This document shows, piece by piece, positions 8,575-16,453 of a stretch of DNA of 64,000 nt (positions within the stretch are counted from its first letter, which is position 1; the number at the start of each line of letters is the position of its first letter). The notes beneath the pieces were generated by a model. The model was not told the DNA's origin. It did not search any database and was given only the letters and a program-made list of their open reading frames with translations. This stretch comes from Streptomyces albipurpureus. GTDB taxonomy: Bacteria > Actinomycetota > Actinomycetes > Streptomycetales > Streptomycetaceae. Location of the stretch: positions 103,232 through 167,231 of the forward strand of contig NZ_JAMQAW010000026.1 in NCBI RefSeq assembly GCF_023701525.1, given 5' to 3'. A program made the translations under genes and the position numbers.

Positions 8575-9624
8575 GTGGACGTTTCATTCAGCGTGTGGGC
8601 ATTGACCATTCTCGGTCTGTCCGCACTCATCGCGGTCGACTTCTTCATCGGGCGCAAGCCCCATGATGTGTCGATCAAGGAAGCCGGAATCTGGACGATC
8701 GTCTGGGTCGCCCTGGCTGTCCTGTTCGGCATCGGCCTGGCGATGTTCGGTACCGGCCAGGCGTCCGGAGAGTTCTTCGCCGGCTTTATCACCGAGAAAT
8801 CCCTCAGCGTCGACAATCTCTTCGTCTTCGTTCTGATCATGGCGAAGTTCTCGGTGCCCTCCCACCTCCAGCAGCGGGTGCTGCTCGTCGGTGTGCTGAT
8901 CGCCCTGGTTCTGCGGGCCATCTTCATCGCCGCGGGCGCCGCCATCATCGCCAGCTTCTCGTGGGTCTTCTACATCTTCGGCGCGTTCCTCATCTACACG
9001 GCCTGGAAGCTCATCCAGGAAGCCCGTTCCGGTGAGGAGGAGGACGACTTCGAGGAGAACCGCCTCCTGAAGTCGGTCGAGAAGAAGTTCGGCGTCGCGG
9101 ACCGCTACCACGGCACCAAGCTCTTCATCCAGAACAACGGCAAGCGTGTGATGACCCCGCTGATGGTGGTCATGCTCGCCATCGGTATGACGGACATCCT
9201 CTTCGCGCTGGACTCCATCCCGGCGATCTTCGGCCTGACCCAGGACCCGTACATCGTCTTCACGGCCAACGCATTCGCCCTGATGGGTCTGCGCCAGCTG
9301 TACTTCCTCATCGGCGGACTGCTGCGGAAGCTGGTCCACCTCAGCTACGGCCTGTCGGTGATCCTCGGCTTCATCGGCGTCAAGCTGGTGCTTCACGCAC
9401 TCCACGAGAACGGGGTGCACGTTCCCGAGATCTCGATTCCGTTCTCGCTGACCGTGATCTGCGGTGTGCTGATCATCACCACGATCACCAGCCTGATCGC
9501 CTCCAAGCGGCAGGCCGATCGGGAAGCCGCCGAGGCCGTTGCGTCCGGCGAGAGCGACAAGCCCGCCGAGCCCGGCACGTCGTCCGGCCCCAAGGGCGAC
9601 GACAAGGACAGCATCCAGGCCTAA
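8575..9624 (+). CDS. TerC-family integral membrane protein, probable Mn2+ exporter
   Basis: A TerC/Alx-type membrane protein of 349 aa. About eight or nine hydrophobic helices carry the family's charged motifs: DFFIGRKPH near the N terminus, EKSLSVDNLFVF, and the second half's AIGMTDILFALDSIPAIF. The paired acidic residues in SVDN and TDILFALDS are the presumed metal site. Members behind this riboswitch are linked to manganese efflux or metalation of secreted enzymes, so the riboswitch argues for a manganese role rather than tellurite. GTG at 8575 follows GGAGG with short spacing; that Shine-Dalgarno is the sequence the riboswitch can mask. The C-terminal 45 residues are hydrophilic and acidic. 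A very strong bidirectional terminator follows. Confidence 0.93.
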   Translation: MDVSFSVWALTILGLSALIAVDFFIGRKPHDVSIKEAGIWTIVWVALAVLFGIGLAMFGTGQASGEFFAGFITEKSLSVDNLFVFVLIMAKFSVPSHLQQRVLLVGVLIALVLRAIFIAAGAAIIASFSWVFYIFGAFLIYTAWKLIQEARSGEEEDDFEENRLLKSVEKKFGVADRYHGTKLFIQNNGKRVMTPLMVVMLAIGMTDILFALDSIPAIFGLTQDPYIVFTANAFALMGLRQLYFLIGGLLRKLVHLSYGLSVILGFIGVKLVLHALHENGVHVPEISIPFSLTVICGVLIITTITSLIASKRQADREAAEAVASGESDKPAEPGTSSGPKGDDKDSIQA

Positions 9625-9633
9625 CGGCCGACG

Positions 9634-9676
9634 GACAGCGGGGGCGGACGGCACAGTGCCGTCCGCCCCCGCTGTC
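9634..9676. terminator. Bidirectional terminator between convergent operons
   Basis: A near-continuous perfect palindrome: 21 bases (9634-9654) complement 9656-9676, in practice a stem of about 18 bp with a small loop, GACAGCGGGGGCGGACGG against its complement. It lies between terC and the convergent ABC permease. Confidence 0.88.
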
Positions 9677-9725
9677 GTTCCCTACCGTCTCCGTCCTACC
9701 GCGAGGCGGGAAGCCCCGCGGTAGC

Positions 9726-11009
9726 TCACGGAGCCGCCAGCGCCTCCGTGGGGGAGAGCCGGGAGGCCCGTACCGCCGGATAGAGCCCCGCCAGCGCACC
9801 GATGGCCAAGGTGGCGCCGATCCCGCCGAAGATCGCCCAGGTGGGCACTACCGCCGGCCAGCCCTGATAGACCGCGTAGCCGGCCGTCACCCCCGATCCC
9901 AGTACCGCCCCGCCCAATCCGCCCAGGGCCGAGAGCAGTAGGGATTCGGCCAGGAACTGCGTACGGATCTGTCCTCGGGTCGCTCCCAGCGAGCGCCGCA
10001 GCCCGATCTCCGACCGCCGCTCCAGCACCGAGATGACCATGGTGTTGGCCACCCCGACGCCACCGACGAGCAGGGCCACCGCACCGAGCCCGAGCAGCAG
10101 CCCGGTGAAGGCCCTTCCCGCGGCCTGTTCCGCAGCCAGCGCGTCCGACGGGCGAGAAACCTCCGCCTCATTGGGAGCCTCGGGGTGGGCACTGGCCCCC
10201 AGCACATCGCGCACGTCCTGGACCGCGGACTTCTCGGCCCGGGTGAAGACGGTGGTCGGGTGTCCGTCGAAGTCCAGCTCCGACTGCGCCACCTGCCATC
10301 CCACCAGCGCCGCCGAGTCGAGCTCCGGCGCGAGCGCGGCCGGCTGCAGAACGCCCACCACGGTGAACCACTCGCCGCCCACCAGCACCCGGGTATCCGG
10401 TCCTATCCGACCGATGCCCAGCTGTTGGGCAGCCGATGCGCCCAGGACCGTCGCCGGGTAGGTGCTGGTGGCGCCGTTCAACCAGGTGCCGCTGCGGAGC
10501 TTCGCCGCGACCGTGGTGCGTAGATCGGTACGTACGGCGAACACTTCCAGACCACCCGTCTCCACCTCGGGGATCTTGTCGCTGCGGTACACCTTCGCCC
10601 CCGCGACCGAACCGATCGAGGAAACGGATTCCACCGGACCGATCCGGGTGACCATGGCCTCCGCGTCCAGCGGGAGCTTGGCGTCGTCCCCGGTCATCGT
10701 GGAGCCCGGCGAGACGGTCAGCAGATTGGTGCCCAAGGTGGCCAGCGTGCGATCGAGCTCGGCCCGCGACGAGGACGAGATGCCGACCACCGCGACCATG
10801 GAAGCGATTCCGATGGCGATGCCGAGCGCCGACAGGAAGGCCCGAAGGGGCCTGGTTCGCAACCCCACCGCGCCGACCTTGACGACATCGCGCGGCCTGA
10901 GCCGGGCGGGCCGCAGCGCACTGGAGGATGATTCGCGGGCACTGGCGCGCCCCGGAACCGCCGTGTCACCGGGCGGTGGCAGTACGTTGTCGGGCGCCGG
11001 TGAGATCAC
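9726..11009 (-). CDS. MacB/FtsX-type ABC transporter permease
   Basis: A 427-aa permease. One N-terminal transmembrane helix (around residues 55-80, LRAFLSALGIAIGIASMVAV) is followed by a large extracellular MacB-type periplasmic-core-like domain and three C-terminal FtsX helices (TGLLLGLGAVALLVGGVGVAN, the SLLLSALGGLGGAVLG region, AIFGGIGATLAIGALAGLYP). The motif ERRSEIGLRRSLGATRGQIRTQF after the second helix is the classic MacB/LolC coupling segment. It overlaps the ATPase gene by four bases (ATGA), so the pair is translationally coupled. With the adaptor and lipoprotein upstream it forms a MacAB-like mechanotransmission exporter whose cargo is unknown. The first 40 residues are a hydrophilic tail. 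Confidence 0.92.
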   Translation of the reverse strand: MISPAPDNVLPPPGDTAVPGRASARESSSSALRPARLRPRDVVKVGAVGLRTRPLRAFLSALGIAIGIASMVAVVGISSSSRAELDRTLATLGTNLLTVSPGSTMTGDDAKLPLDAEAMVTRIGPVESVSSIGSVAGAKVYRSDKIPEVETGGLEVFAVRTDLRTTVAAKLRSGTWLNGATSTYPATVLGASAAQQLGIGRIGPDTRVLVGGEWFTVVGVLQPAALAPELDSAALVGWQVAQSELDFDGHPTTVFTRAEKSAVQDVRDVLGASAHPEAPNEAEVSRPSDALAAEQAAGRAFTGLLLGLGAVALLVGGVGVANTMVISVLERRSEIGLRRSLGATRGQIRTQFLAESLLLSALGGLGGAVLGSGVTAGYAVYQGWPAVVPTWAIFGGIGATLAIGALAGLYPAVRASRLSPTEALAAP

Positions 11010-11680
11010 TGGGTCACCCCTGCCGCGTGCTCGGCGATCCGACCGTCCAGCATCCGTATCTGTCGAGGCAGCGATCCGGCGATCTCCCGGTCATGGGTGA
11101 TGATCACTACCGTGGTGCCGCTGGTGTTCAACTCGCGCAGCAGCCGCATCACCCCTTCCCCTGATACCGAGTCCAGCGCGCCGGTCGGCTCATCCGCCAG
11201 CAGCAGCGGGGGCTCGCCCGCCACCGCCCGGGCGATGGCCACCCGCTGGCGCTCTCCACCGGACAGCTCATGCGGCTCGTGATCCATGCGTGGGCCCAGA
11301 CCGACGCGTTCCAGGGCGATGGCGGCGCGACGGCGCCGTTCGGCATGGCGCAGCCCGCAGTACAGAAGCCCGTCGGCGACATTGTCCAGTGCCGTGGTGC
11401 CGGCAGCGAGGTGGAAGTGTTGGAAGACGAACCCGATCCGGCTTGCCCGGAGCGCTGAGAGCTGCCGGTCGGAGAGCGCACCCACATCGTGTCCATCGAT
11501 GTGCACCTGGCCGGAGCTGGGCCGATCCAGCGTCCCCAACACATGCAGCATGGTCGACTTGCCCGACCCCGACGGCCCCACGATCGCGAGGAGTTCACCA
11601 CGGTCGATCTCCAGCGAGACCCCGTCGAGCGCGGCCACCGGGCCGGGGTAGACCTTGCTCACACCCCGCAACGAGATCAC
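11006..11680 (-). CDS. MacB/LolD-type ABC transporter ATP-binding protein
   Basis: A 224-aa ATPase with Walker A GPSGSGKS (about residues 35-42), Q-loop FVFQHFHL, signature LSGGERQR, Walker B LLLADEP with the MacB-type TGALDS extension, and switch histidine in VVIITHD. Length is normal for the LolD/MacB/FtsE class that pairs with a separate permease. It overlaps both neighbours by four bases: its ATG shares bases with the adaptor's stop, and its stop with the permease's ATG. It powers the membrane permease of the same operon. Confidence 0.95.
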   Translation of the reverse strand: MISLRGVSKVYPGPVAALDGVSLEIDRGELLAIVGPSGSGKSTMLHVLGTLDRPSSGQVHIDGHDVGALSDRQLSALRASRIGFVFQHFHLAAGTTALDNVADGLLYCGLRHAERRRRAAIALERVGLGPRMDHEPHELSGGERQRVAIARAVAGEPPLLLADEPTGALDSVSGEGVMRLLRELNTSGTTVVIITHDREIAGSLPRQIRMLDGRIAEHAAGVTQ

Positions 11681-12933
11681 TTCGCCATCCCCACGGTCGT
11701 GCCCTCGGCGATGCCCCCTCCGGAGATCTCCACCCTGCCGTCCGCGAACAGCCCGGTGGTGACCGCGGCATAGGAGGAGGTGCCGTCCTTGACGACCTCC
11801 ACACCGAAACCGCCCTCGGCCAGTGCCAGCAGCGCGGAGACGGGCACGGTCAGCACGTCCTTGCGGGTCTGGGCCACGAAGTCCACGTTCACCGAGGCCA
11901 GAGCGTAGGCGTCCGCGGCCTTCTGAGCCTTCCTGTCGGTGAGCGCCACCACCAGCTCGATCTTGGTCGACGCCTCCTCCTGCCCGGTGGCCGGCTCGAT
12001 GACGGTCGAGACCTCTTCGATCCTGCCCTTCACCACCGACTCATCGGGCAGTGTCACGGTGACCGTGCTGCCCTCCTTGGCCAGACGCTGCTCGGCGACT
12101 TCCAGCTCCACCGTGACGGCCTTCTCCAGCCCGGTGTACGAGAGGACCTTGCCGCCCTGGCCTATCTGACCGCTCACCTCGGCCTCCTGGCCATCGATCC
12201 GTACCTTGCCGGGTGCGAACACCACCCGCCCCAGGTCAACGGTCCCGGTCTCCTCAAGGCCGATGTCCTCCTGCCACTCCTTCACCGCGTCGGCGGTCGC
12301 GTCGGTGAACTCCTCGTCCACGGTGAATCCGGTGTAGCCGAGTGCGGAGAGATTCCGCTCCAACTGCTGGACATCAGGGCCCTCAACGCCGTCCTTGAGC
12401 GCGCGGTAGGCCGGAACTGAGCCGTACAGCAAGATCACTGGGCGATTGTCCACCTCATACAGCGCCTTGCCCCGGGCGATCCGGTCACCGGTCTCGGGCA
12501 TTGCGGTGATCGTGCCGGGCAGCCGTCCGAACGCGGTGACCGACTGCCCGTAGCCGAGGATTCCATCCGCGCGGTGCACATCCGCCAGGGACTGCCTGGT
12601 CACCCTGGTGGTGTTCGGCGGTAGTCCACTGGAGCCCGCGCCATCCGAGGCACCGCTCTCCCCGCTGAACCCGATCGCCGCCGCGGCGACGGCGCCGCCC
12701 GCGGTCAGAGCGGCGAGAGCGACCAGAACCGCGCGACGGCGCCTTCTACGACGGCGTGAACCGGTCGCGCGCGAACCACCCGTATCCTCCGCGCCCGGCA
12801 GGGGTGCTCCTACGGTCCCTGAGGAGTACTCCCGGACAGACGTCGACGCCTCTTCCGTCGGCGTACGGTTCAACGGTTCTTCGACGGCCGTCTCTCCCAC
12901 CGCGGGGGGATGTCCCGTGGCCTCGTTCTTCAC
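11677..12933 (-). CDS. Membrane-fusion (HlyD/MacA-like) adaptor with peptidoglycan-binding domain
   Basis: A 418-aa adaptor starting at GTG 12933. The start is supported by GGGAAGG upstream and by a four-base GTGA overlap with the lipoprotein stop; the longer frame reads antisense-like Arg/Gly-rich sequence. The cytoplasmic N terminus (~65 aa) ends in eight arginines, followed by one transmembrane helix (AVLVALAALTAGGAVAAAAI). Next come a barrel-sandwich start (TRVTRQSLADV), a PG_binding_1 domain inserted around residues 170-225 (VQQLERNLSALGYTGFTVDE), and beta-barrel segments ending at the C terminus. The inserted peptidoglycan-binding unit is common in actinobacterial adaptors of this type and would tie the exporter to the wall. 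Confidence 0.88.
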   Translation of the reverse strand: MKNEATGHPPAVGETAVEEPLNRTPTEEASTSVREYSSGTVGAPLPGAEDTGGSRATGSRRRRRRRRAVLVALAALTAGGAVAAAAIGFSGESGASDGAGSSGLPPNTTRVTRQSLADVHRADGILGYGQSVTAFGRLPGTITAMPETGDRIARGKALYEVDNRPVILLYGSVPAYRALKDGVEGPDVQQLERNLSALGYTGFTVDEEFTDATADAVKEWQEDIGLEETGTVDLGRVVFAPGKVRIDGQEAEVSGQIGQGGKVLSYTGLEKAVTVELEVAEQRLAKEGSTVTVTLPDESVVKGRIEEVSTVIEPATGQEEASTKIELVVALTDRKAQKAADAYALASVNVDFVAQTRKDVLTVPVSALLALAEGGFGVEVVKDGTSSYAAVTTGLFADGRVEISGGGIAEGTTVGMAK

Positions 12934-13469
12934 TGGTCCTTCCCCTCGACCCGCTTGCGCTCGGCGGCCAGGTGGCTCTGGCACTTCCCCTCGGCCGTCT
13001 TGAAGTCGGGGTCGTCCTGGATCGACTTGTTCATCTGCAGACCGCCACCCGGCTTCGGGTCCGGAAACTCCGCCACCCCGTTCTCCCTCATGCACTTGGC
13101 GTACTTCTGCATCGCCGCCACGGCCTTCGGGTCCGCCTTGCGACCGCCCGCCCCACCCTGCGGCTGGTAGTCGCGGCACTTCTCCATGGCCTTGTCCATC
13201 ACGGCCTTGGAGCCCTTCTTCCTGGCCTTGACGACGAATCGCTGACCGTCCTTCGGGTCCTCCATGTCCACCCCGTTCTGCCTCATGCACTTGGCGAACT
13301 TCATCGCTCTGTCCCGTTCGCTCATGCTCGGCTCGGCGTCCGGCCTGTCCTTGCCGGAGCTCTGGGCGGTCGCCACCTTGTCCCCGCCGTCGTCGGATGA
13401 ACATCCGGTCAGCGCCAGGGCCAGCGCGAACGGCAACACCGCCAGCGCGGTACGAGTGCGTGATCGCAT
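12930..13469 (-). CDS. Secreted lipoprotein with duplicated KCMRxNG motif
   Basis: A 179-aa lipoprotein. ATG 13469 has GAGGAGA six bases upstream; the start is followed by a signal peptide ending in lipobox LTGC. The mature part holds two similar segments: FAKCMRQNGVDMEDPKDG and YAKCMRENGVAEFPDPKPGG, each followed by a distal cysteine (MEKCRDY, EGKCQSH). The four cysteines in two matched pairs suggest disulfides or metal binding. I know the pattern as a small actinobacterial family found beside MacAB-like operons but not its function. It is the first gene of the export operon (GTGA overlap with the adaptor) and is divergent from the two-component system, so it is a good candidate for a sensor or cargo-binding part. 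Confidence 0.82.
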   Translation of the reverse strand: MRSRTRTALAVLPFALALALTGCSSDDGGDKVATAQSSGKDRPDAEPSMSERDRAMKFAKCMRQNGVDMEDPKDGQRFVVKARKKGSKAVMDKAMEKCRDYQPQGGAGGRKADPKAVAAMQKYAKCMRENGVAEFPDPKPGGGLQMNKSIQDDPDFKTAEGKCQSHLAAERKRVEGKDQ

Positions 13470-13542
13470 CGCTCGTCTCCTCATCGGGGCCAGGGCGATC
13501 CGGAGACATTCCGGCCGCCGAGTCAGATGCAACGCCCCGCCC

Positions 13543-13710
13543 TGTTTCCTCGCCGTTTCTGAGGGCCGACCCATCAGGGCCCAACGCCGGGGAAGCGGCC
13601 TGGACCCGCGCCCTTCGCAACGAACCCGGTAGCCAACCCGGTTGCCCGGGAGCCGCAAGCCGCCCAAGGGCGCGCACAGACCGCCGCGCCGGGCCTAACA
13701 GCGAGGAAAC
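13543..13710. promoter_or_regulatory. Divergent control region with repeated GTTTCCTCGC elements
   Basis: Between the export operon and the response regulator (339 bases, no gene). GTTTC occurs at 13544-13548 and again 11 bases later at 13555-13559, the one-turn direct-repeat layout liked by OmpR-family regulators. The longer word GTTTCCTCGC (13544-13553) recurs inverted as GCGAGGAAAC at 13701-13710. A candidate autoregulatory operator; inference only. Confidence 0.4.
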
Positions 13711-13808
13711 GCGCCAGCCGCCACCATGGGCATCCGCGCCTTCGCCCGCCCGGTTGACCTACCGGGCCGCCGAAGTCGCACGGTGGACCAGGGGAAGGAA
13801 GCCGGAAG

Positions 13809-14465
13809 ATGCGCGTGCTGGTGGTCGAGGACGAACCCATGCTCGCCGACGCGATCGCCGAGTGGCTGCGCGAGGAGGCCCACGCCGTCGATGTGGCATT
13901 CGACGGCGCCGCAGCCTTGGAGCGCGCCGACATCAATGACTACGACGTGATCGTCCTCGACCGGGACCTGCCCGCCGTGCACGGCGACGACGTCTGCCGC
14001 ACGCTGGTCAACTCCGGGACGGTCGCCAGGGTGCTGATGCTGACCGCAGCGGCCGATGTCGCCGACCGGGTCAACGGCCTCGGACTCGGCGCCGACGACT
14101 ACCTCACCAAACCGTTCGCCTTTCCCGAACTCTCCGCCCGGGTCCACGCACTCGGCCGCCGCTCCCGACCCGCGGTCCCGCCCGTACTGCGCAGAGCGGG
14201 CATCAGCCTGGACCCGGCCCGCCGCGAGGTGTTCCGAGACGGACGCTATGTGCCACTGTCCCGCAAGGAGTTCGCCGTACTCGCCGAACTGCTGCGCGCT
14301 GACGGGACCGTGGTCTCGGCCGAGCAACTCCTGGAGAAGGCCTGGGATGAGAACGCCGACCCCTTCACCGGGGCCGTACGGCTCGCCGTGCTCAAGCTCC
14401 GCCGCAAGCTCGGTGGACCGCCCATCGTCGAAACGGTCACCGGAGCGGGGTACCGCATTCCATGA
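13809..14465 (+). CDS. OmpR/PhoB-family response regulator
   Basis: A 218-aa DNA-binding response regulator. The receiver domain (1-115) has the acidic pocket EDE at 7-9, phospho-acceptor Asp51 in VLDRDLP, the Thr/Ser switch in LTAAAD, and Lys in DDYLTKPF. The winged-helix domain (about 125-218) carries SRKEFAVLAELLRADGTVVS and the recognition-helix region ending VETVTGAGYRIP. It overlaps the sensor kinase gene by ATGA, so the pair is co-translated. It is divergent from the lipoprotein/adaptor/ABC operon, the most likely regulatory target. A purine-rich GGGGAAGGAAG precedes the ATG. Confidence 0.95.
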   Translation: MRVLVVEDEPMLADAIAEWLREEAHAVDVAFDGAAALERADINDYDVIVLDRDLPAVHGDDVCRTLVNSGTVARVLMLTAAADVADRVNGLGLGADDYLTKPFAFPELSARVHALGRRSRPAVPPVLRRAGISLDPARREVFRDGRYVPLSRKEFAVLAELLRADGTVVSAEQLLEKAWDENADPFTGAVRLAVLKLRRKLGGPPIVETVTGAGYRIP

Positions 14466-15742
14466 ACACCTCCCCGACCAAGCCCCACCGGCCCCGCCCG
14501 AAACGCCCACGGCTCCCGCGCCGGATGCCCCTGCGCACTCGACTGACCCTGATTTACGGAGGGCTCTTCATGGTCGCCGGGGTGGTGGTGCTGGCGACGG
14601 TCTACGTCTTCTTCAACCAGCAGCTCAACCGAAGCGATACCAAGATCGTCCAACGCTCGATCAATGGGACCGCCTCGGCACCGAGCCTCGCTCCCACCGC
14701 CGCGCCCTCGCTGAAGACACCCCCGAGCACCTCCCTGGACCGGAACGGGAATCCGGTCCAGGGAGAGGTGCCCGGTGTCTGGCTCAAACAGCAGCGGGAG
14801 GTGATCCAGGATGCAGCGGCCACCTCGCTGCTCACCCAGGGGGGCATTGTGCTCCTGGTGGTCGGCGGCACCGCGGCCGTGTTCGGCTGGATGGTGGCGG
14901 GCCGGGTGCTCGCCCCACTGCTCAGGGTCACGGAGACCGCGCGGCGGATCGCGGCCGCTCCGGCCGCCGGGCGCGGACTGCATGAGCGCATCGCGCTCAA
15001 GGGTCCCGATGACGAGGTGAAGGACCTGGCCGACACCTTTGACACGATGGTCGAGCGGCTCGACCGGTCCTTCGACGGGCAGCGACGCTTCGTCGCCAAC
15101 GCCTCCCATGAGCTGCGGACCCCGCTCACCCTGGGACGGGCGCTGGTGGAGGTCGCCATGCACCGCAGATCGGCGTCGGACGACGTCAAGCAACTGGGCG
15201 AGAACCTGCTGGAGATCAACAGCAGACATGAACGGCTCATCAGCGGGCTGCTGCTGCTCGCGGACTCGGAGAACGAGATCACCGACCGGCTCCCCGTGGA
15301 TCTGGCCGACATCGTCACCCATGTCGTCTCGCAGATCGGCCCGGAGGCACAGCGGGCCGGGATCAGTGTGCAGGAGACCGCGGAGGAGGCCCTGACGACG
15401 GGGGATGCCCTGCTGCTGGAACGACTGGTGCACAACCTGGTGGAGAACGGCATCCGCCACAACGCCGCCGGCGGAGGCTCCTTGCAGATCATCAGCCGCA
15501 CCCGCGCCGACGGTATCGCCGAGATCGAGGTCTCCAACACCGGGCCCACCGTGCCCCCGTACGACATTCCCAGCCTCTTCGAACCGTTCCGCAGGCTCGG
15601 CAAGGACCGGCTGGTCAGCTCCAAGGGCGCCGGGCTCGGCCTATCGATCGTACGAGCCGTCGCGCGCGCCCACGGCGGTACGGTCGAGGCCAGTCCCCGT
15701 GCGGGCGGTGGGCTGGTGGTGACCGCGACCCTGCCGCCCTGA
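14462..15742 (+). CDS. Membrane sensor histidine kinase
   Basis: A 426-aa kinase partner of the upstream regulator. TM1 lies around residues 23-50, an extracytoplasmic sensor segment of about 75 residues (Pro/Ser/Thr-rich) follows, and TM2 is around 120-145. A HAMP domain (AGRVLAPLLRVTETARRI) comes next, then HisKA with phosphorylated His216 in ANASHELRTPL, and a HATPase_c domain with N-box NLVENGIRHN and G-box GAGLGLSIVRAVARAHGG. A small sensor domain of this kind may read the envelope or a lipoprotein partner; the ligand is unknown. Convergent with the MBL-fold gene. Confidence 0.94.
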   Translation: MNTSPTKPHRPRPKRPRLPRRMPLRTRLTLIYGGLFMVAGVVVLATVYVFFNQQLNRSDTKIVQRSINGTASAPSLAPTAAPSLKTPPSTSLDRNGNPVQGEVPGVWLKQQREVIQDAAATSLLTQGGIVLLVVGGTAAVFGWMVAGRVLAPLLRVTETARRIAAAPAAGRGLHERIALKGPDDEVKDLADTFDTMVERLDRSFDGQRRFVANASHELRTPLTLGRALVEVAMHRRSASDDVKQLGENLLEINSRHERLISGLLLLADSENEITDRLPVDLADIVTHVVSQIGPEAQRAGISVQETAEEALTTGDALLLERLVHNLVENGIRHNAAGGGSLQIISRTRADGIAEIEVSNTGPTVPPYDIPSLFEPFRRLGKDRLVSSKGAGLGLSIVRAVARAHGGTVEASPRAGGGLVVTATLPP

Positions 15743-15786
15743 GGCGCGGGCGGGGCAGGTTTGGACGGGGACGGGCGGTGGGCAGA

Positions 15787-16443
15787 TCACCAGCCGCGTT
15801 CGCGCCACTCCGGTAGATGGGGGCGTTCCGCACCCAAGCTGGTGTCCTTGCCGTGCCCCGGGTAGATCCAGGTCTCATCCGGCAGTGGTGCGAAGAGCTT
15901 TGTCTCCACGTCATGGAGAAGGCTGGCGAACGCCTCGGGGTCCTTGCGGGTGTTGCCGAGCCCGCCGGGGAAGAGGCAGTCACCGGCGAACACATGGGGG
16001 TGCCCCTGGGGATCGTCGAAGATCAGGGCGATCGACCCGGGTGTGTGCCCCACCAGACGGCGTGCGGTCAGTTCCACCTGACCCACCCTGATCACATCCA
16101 GATCCTCGACCAGCACATCCGTGGGGACCGGGATGCCCTCGGCGTCGTACGTTCCGGCATGGGTACGCGCTCCGGTGGCCGCCACGACCTCGGAGAGCGC
16201 CTGCCAGTGGTCACCATGCCGGTGGGTGGTGACAACGGAGGCGATCGAGTCGGTGCCGATCAGTTGGAGCAGGGTTTCGGGGTCGTTGGCCGCGTCGATG
16301 AGCAACTGTTCGCCGGTGGCACGACAGCGCAACAGATAGCAGTTGTTGTCCATCGGACCGACCGCGACCTTGGAGATCATCAGACCGGTCAGCTCATGCA
16401 CATCCGCGGGACCGCCGACCTTCACCACACCGCTGTACGTCAT
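15787..16443 (-). CDS. MBL-fold metallo-hydrolase (glyoxalase II-like)
   Basis: A 218-aa metallo-beta-lactamase fold hydrolase. The zinc signature THRHGDHW lies around residues 92-99; further metal ligands appear in GHTPGS, AGDCLF and YPGHG. The arrangement matches glyoxalase II/YcbL-like thioester hydrolases, and in mycothiol-using bacteria such proteins may act on mycothiol thioesters (inference). The gene is ten bases downstream of the mycothiol-dependent maleylpyruvate isomerase-like gene, so the pair is one operon and a shared thiol-related role is reasonable. The operon is divergent from uvrA. Confidence 0.88.
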   Translation of the reverse strand: MTYSGVVKVGGPADVHELTGLMISKVAVGPMDNNCYLLRCRATGEQLLIDAANDPETLLQLIGTDSIASVVTTHRHGDHWQALSEVVAATGARTHAGTYDAEGIPVPTDVLVEDLDVIRVGQVELTARRLVGHTPGSIALIFDDPQGHPHVFAGDCLFPGGLGNTRKDPEAFASLLHDVETKLFAPLPDETWIYPGHGKDTSLGAERPHLPEWRERGW

Positions 16444-16453
16444 GGTGGGCAGC

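Noticed and set aside
13470..13677. N-terminal extension of the adaptor and lipoprotein frames beyond 13469
   Set aside because: The extended reading has no signal-peptide logic; both genes have strong ribosome sites at the inner starts and a GTGA overlap with each other.
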